From the NCBI RefSeq assembly GCF_036967205.1, contig NZ_CP146022.1, forward strand, positions 2,790,001 through 2,854,000: a DNA stretch of 64,000 nucleotides, in the 5' to 3' direction. Below, piece by piece: positions 8,095 through 17,958 of the stretch. A model generated the notes under the pieces. That model had not been told where the DNA came from. It worked only from the letters and a program-made list of their open reading frames with translations, and made no database searches. Every line of letters starts with the position of its first letter. Position 1 is the first letter of the stretch. A program made the translations under genes and the position numbers. This stretch comes from Streptomyces sp. Q6 (lineage in GTDB: Bacteria; Actinomycetota; Actinomycetes; Streptomycetales; Streptomycetaceae).

Positions 8095-8354
8095 GCAACG
8101 CACGCTGGCGCAAGAGCTCCTTCAGTGATGGCAACGGCGGCGACTGCGTCGAGGTCGCGTACGACTTCGCCGGAGCCGCCGCCTGGCGCAAATCCACGTA
8201 CAGCAACGGCGAAGGCGGAAGCTGTCTTGAGGTCGCCGACGGATTCCCCGGCGTCGTGCCCGTTCGGGACTCCAAGGTGGACGGTGGGGACGTCGTCGTG
8301 ATCAGTGCCGCGGCGTGGAGCGCGTTCGTGGCGGGGACGGTACGGCGGAGCTGA
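8076..8354 (+). CDS. DUF397 protein with two tandem DUF397 units
   Basis: Small acidic partner protein of XRE/DUF5753 regulators; BldB and WhiJ-linked proteins belong to the wider group. The 92-residue product contains the DUF397 core twice: WRKSSFSDGNGGDCVEVA (about residues 10-27) and WRKSTYSNGEGGSCLEVA (about 33-50), then VRDSKVDGGDVVVISAAAWSAFV. A single copy is the rule. GGAGGACC (8061-8068) inside the upstream gene is the ribosome-binding site for ATG 8076. The 3' end overlaps the convergent phosphatase gene by 53 bp. A toxin-antitoxin role has been proposed for such pairs but cannot be decided here. Confidence 0.85.
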   Translation: MREYDLSNARWRKSSFSDGNGGDCVEVAYDFAGAAAWRKSTYSNGEGGSCLEVADGFPGVVPVRDSKVDGGDVVVISAAAWSAFVAGTVRRS

Positions 8355-9438
8355 ACTCGCCCCCCACGGCGGCAGCCTGCTCGCAGAGGACGAACGCCAC
8401 GTCGTCCCGGAGCGGGCCTCCCGTGTGCGCGGTGACCGCCGCGTACAGGGCGTCCAGCGCGTCGCTCAGGTGCGGCTCCTTGCCGAGCGCCGCGCTGCCG
8501 TGCTCCAGGAGCGGGAAGTCGACGCCACCGGCGTCCCTGGCCTCGGTCAGGCCGTCCGTGTAGAAGAGCAGGCGGTCGCCTGGCTGCATCCAGCAGCGGC
8601 GCTGGCCGGGGCGCGCCCCGAGGCCCAACGGGCGTGCCGGATCGAGGGGTTCGAGGAGGGTGGGACCGGTCGGGCCGAGGCGCAGGGGCGCCGGGTGGCC
8701 GCAGTTGACGAGCCGGATCTCGCCGGGGGCGAACTCGGCAAAGAGCGCGGTGACGAAGTCCTCGGGGCCGAGGTCGGGGGCGATCCGGGCGTCGAGGTGC
8801 GCGGCGAGGTCCGTGAGGTGCGGGGTGACGTAGGCGAGGTCGCGGAAGGCGCCGGCCACCGTCGCCGACGTACGCACCACGTCCAGGCCGTGCCCGCGCA
8901 CGTCGCCGATGAACACCCGTAGCCCGTACGGGGTGTTGGCGATGTCGTAGACGTCACCGCCCGCCGTCTCCGGCGCCGTGGGGCAGTGGTGGCGGGTGGA
9001 CACGTCGATGCCGCCGATCCGGTCGGAGACCGGGCGGAGCAGCGCGCCCTGGGCCACGCGGGCGATGTCGGTGACCCGCGCGAGGGCGGCCGTGCGGGCC
9101 GCCGTCCGGTGGGCGGCCCGCACGGCAGCGCAGCCGCCCGCGAGCAGCACGAGGTACTCGACGGCGAGCAGCGGGTTCGCCGCGTGGCGCCTGACCACCA
9201 CCGCGACCGTCGCCAGGGCCAGGCTCCACACGACCGCGACGACCGTGGCGCGCACCCCCAGCCAGGCGCAGGCCAGGACGGGTCCGATGAGCAGGATCGC
9301 GACCGCCGGACGCCAGGCGTCCACGAGTGCGGTGAGCGCGGTGCACAGGCACAGGACCGCGCAGAGCGCGCCCATGCCGCCCGGGGGCCCTGGAACGGCG
9401 CCCCGCCATCGCCGTCGGCCCTCGTCTCGTCCGCCCAC
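8302..9438 (-). CDS. Membrane-bound SpoIIE-type PP2C phosphatase
   Basis: Probable Ser/Thr phosphatase acting on an anti-anti-sigma factor, as in partner-switching systems. The 378-residue protein has two or three N-terminal hydrophobic segments within about residues 20-110 (AVLCLCTALTALV, AVAILLIGPVLACAWLGV, VVAVVWSLALATVAVVV) and a further one near AVEYLVLLAGGCAAV. The catalytic domain carries the metal-binding motifs GGDVYDI, IGDVRGHGLD, LLFYTDGLTEARD and the final DDVAFVL. GTG 9438 is chosen over longer in-frame starts because AGGAGG lies 6 nt upstream. No HATPase or GAF part is present. Its target is unknown. Confidence 0.88.
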   Translation of the reverse strand: MGGRDEGRRRWRGAVPGPPGGMGALCAVLCLCTALTALVDAWRPAVAILLIGPVLACAWLGVRATVVAVVWSLALATVAVVVRRHAANPLLAVEYLVLLAGGCAAVRAAHRTAARTAALARVTDIARVAQGALLRPVSDRIGGIDVSTRHHCPTAPETAGGDVYDIANTPYGLRVFIGDVRGHGLDVVRTSATVAGAFRDLAYVTPHLTDLAAHLDARIAPDLGPEDFVTALFAEFAPGEIRLVNCGHPAPLRLGPTGPTLLEPLDPARPLGLGARPGQRRCWMQPGDRLLFYTDGLTEARDAGGVDFPLLEHGSAALGKEPHLSDALDALYAAVTAHTGGPLRDDVAFVLCEQAAAVGGEFSSAVPSPPRTRSTPRH

Positions 9439-9711
9439 GCCGGGCCTCCTGTCCTGTGCGCCCCGCCATGGTGAGCCGTCAACTATGGCGCTGATTCCCC
9501 TGGTCGCACGAGCCGTTGACCGGCTGCGCCCGGCAGTGACCGCAAGTGATCCAGCGCTGTCCGCACATGTCCGCGAGGGCGGCCGGCGCCCGGCGCACTC
9601 GCTCACCTTGTGTCATCCCCTGAGGTGGCGGGGCCGCTCACGGGGCCGGGGTCCGGGCCGCCCCCTGCGCGGCGTCATCCCGGACGGGGGCACGGGACGT
9701 ACCCTCCCCGC

Positions 9712-10059
9712 ATGATCACGGGAACCCACACCGTCCTGTACTCCGCCGACGCCGACGCCGACCGGGCCTTCCTCCGGGACGTGCTGGGCTGGCCGCACGT
9801 CGACGCCGGGGGCGGGTGGCTGATCTTCGCCGCGCCGCCCGGCGAGGTCGCCCTGCACCCGACCGAGGGCGCGCCCGCGCACGAGCTGCTGCTGATGTGC
9901 GACGACCTGGCGGCGACGGTCGCCGAACTCGCTCTCCAGGGAGTCGAGTTCACCAAGCCCGTCGAGGAGCTGCGCTGGGGGAGGCTGACCGCGCTGCGCC
10001 TGCCGGGCGGCGGTGAGATCGGCCTGTACGAGCCCCTGCACCCGCTCGCCCACGGATAG
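9712..10059 (+). CDS. VOC (glyoxalase/bleomycin-resistance fold) protein
   Basis: A 115-residue single-module vicinal-oxygen-chelate protein. It has the beta-alpha-beta-beta-beta units (HTVLYSADADADRAFLRDVLGWPHVDA, then LLLMCDDLAATVAELALQGVEF and LPGGGEIGLYEP). Substrate cannot be predicted; members range from dioxygenases to antibiotic-binding proteins. TACCCT lies 6 nt before ATG 9712, so the mRNA may be leaderless. It is divergent from the SpoIIE phosphatase and convergent with the isochorismatase-like gene. Confidence 0.8.
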   Translation: MITGTHTVLYSADADADRAFLRDVLGWPHVDAGGGWLIFAAPPGEVALHPTEGAPAHELLLMCDDLAATVAELALQGVEFTKPVEELRWGRLTALRLPGGGEIGLYEPLHPLAHG

Positions 10060-10088
10060 CGCCCGGCACGGACCGCACCGGCGGGCCC

Positions 10089-10619
10089 TCAGGGCGCGCC
10101 GAAGTCCACGTCCGCCGCCGGCAGCACCCGCACGCTGCGCTCGGGGAAGTCGATGTGCCGGTAGATCTCGTTGTGGTGGGCGATCGACCGGTCCGGCGGG
10201 ACGAAGTCCGTCGGGCCCGACCGGACCGACGTCGTGTGTCCGTCGGCGACGAGCACCAGGTCGTAGCCCCGGCTCAGCGCCTGCCGCGCGGTCGTCTCCA
10301 CGCAGTTCTCCGTGGCGAAGCCGGTGACCAGGACCTCGGTGACGCCGAGGCCCCGGAGGGTCGCGTCGAGGCCGGTGCGCAGGAACGCGTCGGCCGTGGT
10401 CTTCTCCACCGCCGACGCGCCGCTGCCGGGGTCGAGTTCGGGCACCACGCGTCCCTCGCCGCGCTGCCGGACCATGACGACGGGGACGCCCGCCGCGCGC
10501 GCCCGGGAGCGCAGGCCCGCGATGACGGCGATCGTCCGGCCGGCCTCGTGCATGATCGGCAGCAGGGCGTCCTGCATGTCGACGACGAGGAGCGCGGGCC
10601 GGTGCGGGGTCTCTGACAT
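10089..10619 (-). CDS. Isochorismatase-family cysteine hydrolase
   Basis: The 176-residue cytosolic protein has the family's catalytic triad: Asp in LLVVDMQDALL (about residue 14), Lys in AVEKTTADAF, and Cys in TGFATENCVETTARQA. Members hydrolyse isochorismate, nicotinamide, N-carbamoyl compounds or other amides. The specific substrate is not apparent, and no siderophore or NAD gene lies nearby to suggest one. It stands alone between convergent VOC and upstream response-regulator genes. Confidence 0.85.
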   Translation of the reverse strand: MSETPHRPALLVVDMQDALLPIMHEAGRTIAVIAGLRSRARAAGVPVVMVRQRGEGRVVPELDPGSGASAVEKTTADAFLRTGLDATLRGLGVTEVLVTGFATENCVETTARQALSRGYDLVLVADGHTTSVRSGPTDFVPPDRSIAHHNEIYRHIDFPERSVRVLPAADVDFGAP

Positions 10620-10670
10620 GGCCGTACGGTAACCGCCTCGCGCCGCGCACGCTCTTCGACAGGCGTGCGG

Positions 10671-11351
10671 TCACGCGGAGTTGAGCGGGGCGACGAGCCC
10701 GGACTCGTAGGCCACGATGACCAGTTGCGCGCGGTCCCGCGCCGCCACCTTGCCCATGATCCGGCTGACGTGGGTCTTCGCGGTGAGCGGGCTGAGGCCC
10801 AACGTGTCGGCGATCTCCGTGTTGTTGAGGCCGCGCGCGACGAGGGCGAGGACCTGCCGTTCGCGGTCGGAGAGCGCCGTCAGCGAGGCGTGGTGCGCGT
10901 CGTGCGGCGCGGGGATCTCGGGGGCGCGCAGGACGCGGGAGATCAGGCGGGCCGTGGGTCCGGGCGAGAGCAGGGCGTCCCCGGCGGCCACCGTCCTGAT
11001 GGCGTCGAGGAGTTCGGCCGGCCGGGTGTCCTTCACGAGGAACCCGGAGGCGCCCGCGCGCAGCGCCTCGACGACGTGCTCGTCGGTGTCGTACGTCGTC
11101 AGCATCAGGACCTTGACCCCGGCGAGGTCCTCGTCGGCGGCGAGCAGCCGGGTGGCCTCGATGCCGTCGAGGTCGGGCATCCGGATGTCCATGACGACCA
11201 CGTCGGCGCGGGCCGAACCGGTCAGCTCGACGGCCTCGCGGCCGGTGCCCGCCTGGGCGACGACCTCCATGTCGGGGGCGGACGCGACGAGCATGGCGAA
11301 GGCGGCGCGCACCAGGGTCTGGTCGTCGGCCAGCAGGACGCGGATCGTCAT
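10671..11351 (-). CDS. NarL/FixJ-family response regulator
   Basis: Transcription factor of the two-component system encoded with the next gene upstream. The 226-residue protein has a receiver domain (VLLADDQTLVR, phospho-Asp in VVVMDIRMPDLDG at about residue 54, LTTYDTDEHV, and FLVKDTRP) and a LuxR-type helix-turn-helix (LSDREREQ-type core LTALSDRERQVLALVARGL, then TEIADTLGLSPLTAKTHVSR). Its ATG overlaps the kinase stop in the sequence ATGA, so the two are translationally coupled. Likely targets are the neighbouring MMPL gene and the operon itself, through the palindrome at 14949-14966 (inference). Confidence 0.93.
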   Translation of the reverse strand: MTIRVLLADDQTLVRAAFAMLVASAPDMEVVAQAGTGREAVELTGSARADVVVMDIRMPDLDGIEATRLLAADEDLAGVKVLMLTTYDTDEHVVEALRAGASGFLVKDTRPAELLDAIRTVAAGDALLSPGPTARLISRVLRAPEIPAPHDAHHASLTALSDRERQVLALVARGLNNTEIADTLGLSPLTAKTHVSRIMGKVAARDRAQLVIVAYESGLVAPLNSA

Positions 11352-12645
11352 GACGCGGTCTCCGTGGTGGGCGTCGCGCGGGCGCGCGGCGGCGCGCTCT
11401 CCTCGGGGGGTACGGGTACGGGTGCGTCGCGGCCGCTCGCGCCCTGGTGGGGCAGGGTGGCCGTCACGGCGAAGCCCCCGGTCTCCCCGGGCCCGCGTCG
11501 AGGACGCCGCCTACGCTCCGCGCCCGCTCCCGCATCCCCACGAGCCCGAACCCGGGCGCCGCCGAGGGCGGGGCGGGCGGGCCCGAGCCGTCGTCGCGGA
11601 CCGACACCTCGACCGCCCCGGGCCGGACGCGCAGCGCGACCCGGACGGTCAGACCCGGTCCTGCGTGCCGTACCGCGTTGGTGAGCGCCTCCTGCACGAT
11701 CCGGTACGCGGCGGCGCCGACCGCGGGCGGCAGCTCGGCCGCGTCCAGGTCGCAGAAGACCGTGGCACCCGACGTACGAGCGGCCTCCGCCAGCTCCGGT
11801 ATGCCCTCCACGCCCGGCAGGGGCCCGCGCGACTCGTCCGGCGAGGAGCGCAACACCTCCAGTGTGGCGCGGAGTTCACCGCGGGCGGAGCGGCACGTGT
11901 CGGCGATGTCGTCGAGGGCCTTGGCGACGGCCGCCCGGTCGAGACGGCCGGGGTCGGCGTTCAGGACGTGGGCGGCGACGGACGTCTGCACGCCGACCAG
12001 GGTGATGCTGTGCGCGAGCAGGTCGTGCAGGTCGCGGGCGACGCGCAGGCGTTCCTCGGCGACGCGGCGCCTGGCCTCCTCCTCGCGGGTGCGCTCCGCG
12101 CGCTCGGCCCGCTCGATGACCGACTCGACGTACTGCACGTGGACCCGCGCGTACACGCCGAGCAGGATGACGGCGACGATCCAGCCGGAGACCCGCAGCG
12201 CCTGCACGCCCTCGGCCATGCCCTGGCTGAACTTCACGGAAAGCATCAGGCCGATGACGCCCGCGCCCACCAGGACGGACCGCAGCGGGCGGCCCGTGAG
12301 GGCGACGGTGAACAGCGCGGCCAGCGAGACGAGGGCCGGAGCGGTGTGGTTGAAGTTCATCGCGTGGTACGGCCCGACGCAGGCGGCGACGCCCAGCAGG
12401 GCCAGGCCCGGCGACCGCCGCCGCCACACCACGGGGACGTGCGCGGCCACGAGCAGCGCCCACCCGAAGAGGGTGGGCTGGCGTCCGTCGGCCCGTACGG
12501 TCAGCGCCAGGCACAGGTCGACCGCCAGCATCGCGGCGGCGAGCAGCGCGTCCTGGCGCAGCACGCGTCCCGGGTCCGGCGGCGCGGCCCGGCGGGCGGC
12601 GCCGGGGCCGCGGCCGGGCAGCAGGAGAAGGCGGGTGACGTCCAC
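11348..12645 (-). CDS. NarL-type sensor histidine kinase, frameshifted near its 3' end
   Basis: Membrane sensor that should phosphorylate the adjacent response regulator. It has about six membrane segments in residues 30-165, then the dimerisation/H-box RVARDLHDLLAHSITLVG and the ATPase domain (EALTNAVRHAG, VRDDGSG, GFGLVGMRERA). As read, the frame ends at 11464 with DAGPGRPGASP. Restoring one G in the run GGGGAGACCGGGGG near 11487-11495 yields GETGGFAVTATLP, the usual end of this family. It then continues to a TGA at 11350-11348 that overlaps the regulator's ATG. The coordinates assume that restored frame. GTG 12645 is the likely start. The lost base is either a sequencing error or a real mutation removing the last about 50 residues. 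Confidence 0.8.
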
Positions 12646-12663
12646 GGGCTCATCTTCCGTCAG

Positions 12664-12715
12664 GGGGCGCCCCTTCGACAGGGCGGGCACGGGGAGGTGG
12701 TCGAAGGGGCGCCCC
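12664..12715. terminator. Perfect 16-bp hairpin between MMPL gene and kinase
   Basis: GGGGCGCCCCTTCGAC at 12664-12679 and its exact reverse complement at 12700-12715 flank a 20-nt loop. It lies just after the MMPL stop (12723) and before the kinase start (12645). It could end most MMPL transcripts, stabilise the upstream message, or be an operator. There is no U-run, which is usual for Streptomyces terminators. Confidence 0.6.
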
Positions 12716-12722
12716 GGGTCGT

Positions 12723-14825
12723 TCAGGAGGTGCGGGTGAGGACGGCCTCCTCGGCCGGCGGCGGTACGGGTTCGCCGGCCGGGCGGGACAGCGCCCCCGG
12801 CCACCACACCTTCCGGCCGAGCGCGAGGCTCGCGGACGTCACCAGGTACGTACGGACGAGGAAGGTGTCGAGGAGTACGCCGACCGCGATGACGAAGCCC
12901 AGCTCGACGAGTTGGACCATCGGCATGTTGGTGAGCACGGCGAACGTGGCGGCGAGCACGAGACCGGCGGAGGCGATGACCCCGCCCGTGGTGCGCAGCG
13001 CGGTGAGCGCCGCTGCCCTGGTGTCGGCGCCGCCGAGCACTTCCTCGCGCATCCGGTGCATCAGGAAGATCCCGTAGTCGACGCCCAACGCGACGAGGAA
13101 GACGAAGGAGAGCAGTTCGAGCCCCGGGTCGGTCCCCTCGAAGCCGAACACCGGGCCGAAGACGAGCCCGCCGATGCCGAGCGCCGCGCCCCACACCGCG
13201 ACCACGGCGACGAGCAGCATCAGCGGCGCGACGAGCGAGCGCAGCAGTGCGACGAGGACGAGCAGCACGGCGGCGAGCACGATCGGCACGACGACGAGGC
13301 GGTCCCGGGCGTTGGTGTCCTTCAGGTCGAGCTGCTCGGCGCTGGGTCCGCCGACGTAGGCGCCCTGGGCGTCGAGTCCGTCGCGCAGCGCCTCGATGGT
13401 GGCGGTCTCGGCAGCGCTCTGCGGCGCGGCCCTGGCGACGACGGTGATCTCGGTCCAGCCGCCGCCGCTGCGCCCGCGCTGTACGTCGGCGACGCCCTCG
13501 GTGGCGCGTGCGGTCCGCACGGCCCGGTCCGCGCCGCGGGTCGGCGCGATGACGGTCAGGGGCTGGGTGCCGGTCTCCGGGTAGGCGGCGGCGAGGGTCT
13601 TCATCGCGGCGACGGAGTCGGGTGTGCTGGTGAAGGAGTCCTCCTGTTTGACGGCGCCGGACAGGTTCAGCGCGCCGAGGGCGAGCGCCCCGAGCAGGAC
13701 GGCGCCGACGCCGAGGACGGTGAGCGGCCGGCGTTCCGCCGACGAACCCATCGCGGAGAACAGCGACCTGCGCGGCTTCGGCTGCGAGCCGAGCGCGGGG
13801 ACGAGCGGCCAGAACACACGGCGGCCGAGCAGGACGAGGACGGCGGGCAGCAGCGTCAGCATGGCGACGAGCGCGCACAGCACGCCGACGGCGCCCAACG
13901 GGCCCATGCCGCGGGAGGAGTTGAGGTCGGCGGCGAGCAGGCACAGGAGTCCCGCGGCGACCGTCCCCGAGGAGGCGAGGACCGCGGGCCCGCAGCCGCG
14001 CAGGGCGACGCGCATGGCGTCGTAGGGCCGCTCGACGCGCCGCAGTTCCTCCCGGTACCTGGCCACGATGAGCAGCGCGTAGTCGGTGCCCGCGCCGAAG
14101 ACGAGGATGGTCATGACGCCCGAGCTCTGCCCGCTGATGGTGGTCCCGAAGGTCTCGTGGAGCCCGTACGCGACGCCCATCGACAGGAAGTCGGCGACGC
14201 CCGCGACGACGAGCGGCACGAGCCACAGGAACGGGCTGCGGTAGATCAGGATCAGCAGGATCGCGACGACGGCGACGGTCGTGTAGAGCAGCGGCCCGTC
14301 GAGGGACTGGTAGACCTCGGCGGCGTCGGTGGCCAGCGCCCCCGGCCCGCCGACCTCGACGCTCATCCCGGCGCCAGTGTCGTGGGCGATGTCCCGTACG
14401 TCGTTCACGAAGGCGTCGCGGAGCTTCTCGTCCTGGCCGGGCGCGTTGCTGGCGACGGGGTACATGAGGGTGTCACCGCTCTTGGAGGGCACCCCCTCGG
14501 GGGTCCCGGTGAGCTTCAACTCACGTCCGATCGCGGCGACTTGCTCGCCCGCGGTCTCCCGGTCCCCGGCGGTGAGGCCGCCGTCCCGGTGGTAGACGAG
14601 CACCAGCTCGGTCGTCTCGCCGCCCGGCAGCCGGTCCTGGATCTTCGCGACCTGCGTCGAGTCGGCGCTCGCGGGCAGATAGTCGACGGCCCGGTCGTGC
14701 TGGACGTCACCGAGCTTGCCGGCGAACGGGCCGGCGAGCGCGAGCACGGCGATCCAGAGCCCCAGCAACGTCCACGGCAGTACGACCCGTCGCCGCCGCG
14801 CGTTTCGTGCAGGCGGTCCCCCCAT
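12723..14825 (-). CDS. MMPL-family RND membrane transporter
   Basis: Proton-driven exporter of the MmpL/RND superfamily, probably moving a lipid, drug or polyketide across the membrane. The 700-residue protein has the two-fold family plan: one N-terminal segment (VVLPWTLLGLWIAVLALAG), a large extracytoplasmic domain, five segments with FGAGTDYALLIVARYREE, then a second repeat with FLVALGVDYGIFLMHRMREE and the last five segments. The paired GTDY and GVDY motifs are the proton-relay sites of MMPL proteins. ATG 14825 has GAAGGGGG upstream. Its neighbours, kinase and response regulator, suggest induced expression in response to envelope stress or the exported compound. Confidence 0.92.
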   Translation of the reverse strand: MGGPPARNARRRRVVLPWTLLGLWIAVLALAGPFAGKLGDVQHDRAVDYLPASADSTQVAKIQDRLPGGETTELVLVYHRDGGLTAGDRETAGEQVAAIGRELKLTGTPEGVPSKSGDTLMYPVASNAPGQDEKLRDAFVNDVRDIAHDTGAGMSVEVGGPGALATDAAEVYQSLDGPLLYTTVAVVAILLILIYRSPFLWLVPLVVAGVADFLSMGVAYGLHETFGTTISGQSSGVMTILVFGAGTDYALLIVARYREELRRVERPYDAMRVALRGCGPAVLASSGTVAAGLLCLLAADLNSSRGMGPLGAVGVLCALVAMLTLLPAVLVLLGRRVFWPLVPALGSQPKPRRSLFSAMGSSAERRPLTVLGVGAVLLGALALGALNLSGAVKQEDSFTSTPDSVAAMKTLAAAYPETGTQPLTVIAPTRGADRAVRTARATEGVADVQRGRSGGGWTEITVVARAAPQSAAETATIEALRDGLDAQGAYVGGPSAEQLDLKDTNARDRLVVVPIVLAAVLLVLVALLRSLVAPLMLLVAVVAVWGAALGIGGLVFGPVFGFEGTDPGLELLSFVFLVALGVDYGIFLMHRMREEVLGGADTRAAALTALRTTGGVIASAGLVLAATFAVLTNMPMVQLVELGFVIAVGVLLDTFLVRTYLVTSASLALGRKVWWPGALSRPAGEPVPPPAEEAVLTRTS

Positions 14826-14948
14826 GGGTGGGCCCCCTTCTCTCTCGTCTCGAAGTCCGTCCGCTCCAGACTCTTCGAGGGGAGGGGGCGACGCGTCGGG
14901 CGAGAGGGCGAGGGGGGCGGTACTCCCGGGGGCGGTCCGGGGGCCGCC

Positions 14949-14966
14949 GTACTCCCCAGGGAGTAC
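14949..14966. promoter_or_regulatory. Palindromic operator upstream of MMPL gene
   Basis: GTACTCCC-CA-GGGAGTAC is a perfect 8-bp inverted repeat with a 2-bp centre, 124 bp upstream of the MMPL start. A further GTACTCCC half-site lies at 14920-14927, 29 bp away in the same orientation. It is a plausible binding site for the NarL-type response regulator encoded downstream. Confidence 0.55.
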
Positions 14967-14988
14967 GGCGTCCGTCAACGGCGAGGGA

Positions 14989-15702
14989 TCAGCGGGGTGT
15001 CCGGGTGGCGGCGACCAGGATCTGGTCCACCTCGTCCGTACACAGGGTCAGCGCGGCGCCCACCGTGCGCAGCACGTCACGCTCGGCCGCCGAGTACGGG
15101 CCGTCGGCCAGGGCGATCCGCGCGCCCTGCAACAGGAGCGACTCCCGTCCGGCCGGGGCGAGATGCGGCGTGAGCGGATCGAGCGCCTCGTGCAGTTCGA
15201 TCGCGAGCCCGGCCCCGGAGCCGGTTCCCGCGCACGGGTCGGGCATCCGCATCCGTCCGGCGTCGCTCATCAACGCCTCGACCAGTGCCGCGAGTTGCTC
15301 CTCGCAGGTGTCGTCGAATCCGGCCCCGCGCAGCGCGCCGACCGCGGACTCCAGCGCCGGGCGCGACGACGCGCCGCCCGCCGCGAGCACCGCGAGGACC
15401 ACCGTGTGCACGGCGTCGCGCAGCATCGCCGAGAGGCGGTGCGTGGTCGGGTGGTCGAGCGCGTCCGTGCCGTAGCGCTCCTCGCAGGCCGCGCACTGGA
15501 CGACGGGTCCGGTCTCGCCGCGCGGCAGCACGGGGACCCCGAGCACGCTGAACCGGCGCCGCCCGGTGCGCCGTTGGTAGTTGCGATCGCCACCACAGCC
15601 CGGGCAGAAGAACTCCCCGTCGCCCACGGTGGTCCACGCGGTGTGCACGCCCAGGACCCGCGAGAGTCCGGCCTGTCGCATACGTCCCCAGATCGGCAGC
15701 AC
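14989..15702 (-). CDS. Zinc-ribbon TerB-like protein
   Basis: Conserved Streptomyces protein of unknown role. The 237-residue product begins VLPIWGRMRQAGLSRVLGVH, then carries two CxxC zinc ribbons (FCPGCGGDRNYQ and VQCAACEERYG). The C-terminal half is helical with ELHEALDPLTPHLAPAGRE and a TerB-like segment ARIALADGPYSAAERDVLRTVG, where the acidic residues of TerB metal sites sit. Members are often annotated as tellurite-resistance proteins, without evidence of that function. GTG 15702 is chosen because GGAGG lies 8 nt upstream; longer in-frame starts lack a site. Confidence 0.75.
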   Translation of the reverse strand: MLPIWGRMRQAGLSRVLGVHTAWTTVGDGEFFCPGCGGDRNYQRRTGRRRFSVLGVPVLPRGETGPVVQCAACEERYGTDALDHPTTHRLSAMLRDAVHTVVLAVLAAGGASSRPALESAVGALRGAGFDDTCEEQLAALVEALMSDAGRMRMPDPCAGTGSGAGLAIELHEALDPLTPHLAPAGRESLLLQGARIALADGPYSAAERDVLRTVGAALTLCTDEVDQILVAATRTPR

Positions 15703-15890
15703 GTCGCACACCTCCGTAACGGCACCGCACGCTTCGTTGCGTTTCACTCCACCCCGCCTCTGCCCTTCGACAGCGCCTCGGGATGCGGAGCCGCGGTGTT
15801 GGCGTGATGTTAGCCACATTGTTGATGCGGCGTCAGTACCTTGGTCACGCCGAGGTCACGACGGACCGGCGCACTGGCCGATACACGCCA

Positions 15891-15925
15891 CGGCCCCGCA
15901 CACCCACAAAAGGTGTACGGGGCCG
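15891..15925 (-). terminator. Terminator downstream of leuA
   Basis: CGGCCCCG (15891-15898) pairs with CGGGGCCG (15918-15925) and the inner ACACC pairs with GGTGT, enclosing a CACAAAA loop. The hairpin begins 22 nt after the leuA stop at 15947. There is no long U-run, as is usual in this genus. Confidence 0.75.
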
Positions 15926-15946
15926 GGAACGAGCAGCTCAACCGCC

Positions 15947-17799
<1,853 letters not shown>

Positions 17800-17809
17800 G
17801 ATGCGGAGC

Positions 17810-17815
17810 ACACTA
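17810..17815 (-). promoter_or_regulatory. -10 box of leuL-leuA
   Basis: TAGTGT on the minus strand lies 10 nt before the leader-peptide ATG (17799), which would give a leader mRNA with only a few bases before the first codon. No convincing -35 hexamer is visible. Confidence 0.5.
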
Positions 17816-17958
17816 GCCCAGTCGCGCCGGAGACGGAGGCCCGTATCAGTATGCGGGACCGTCATGAGGTAACGGGTAAGAGGTGATCAATACCTCTATT
17901 TCAGTAATCATGGTTGCAGGTAGTGACAGCGGCATGACCCAGTGCCACATTGCCACGC

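Noticed and set aside
10671-14226. A single 920-codon protein spanning kinase and part of the MMPL region (frame 11464-14226)
   Set aside because: The upstream part is a shadow of the MMPL gene. The real kinase starts at about 12645.
12912-15173. A 753-codon open frame on the plus strand across the MMPL gene
   Set aside because: It is low-complexity (Glu/Arg/Asp/Gln-rich), has no motifs and is antisense to a clear MMPL transporter.
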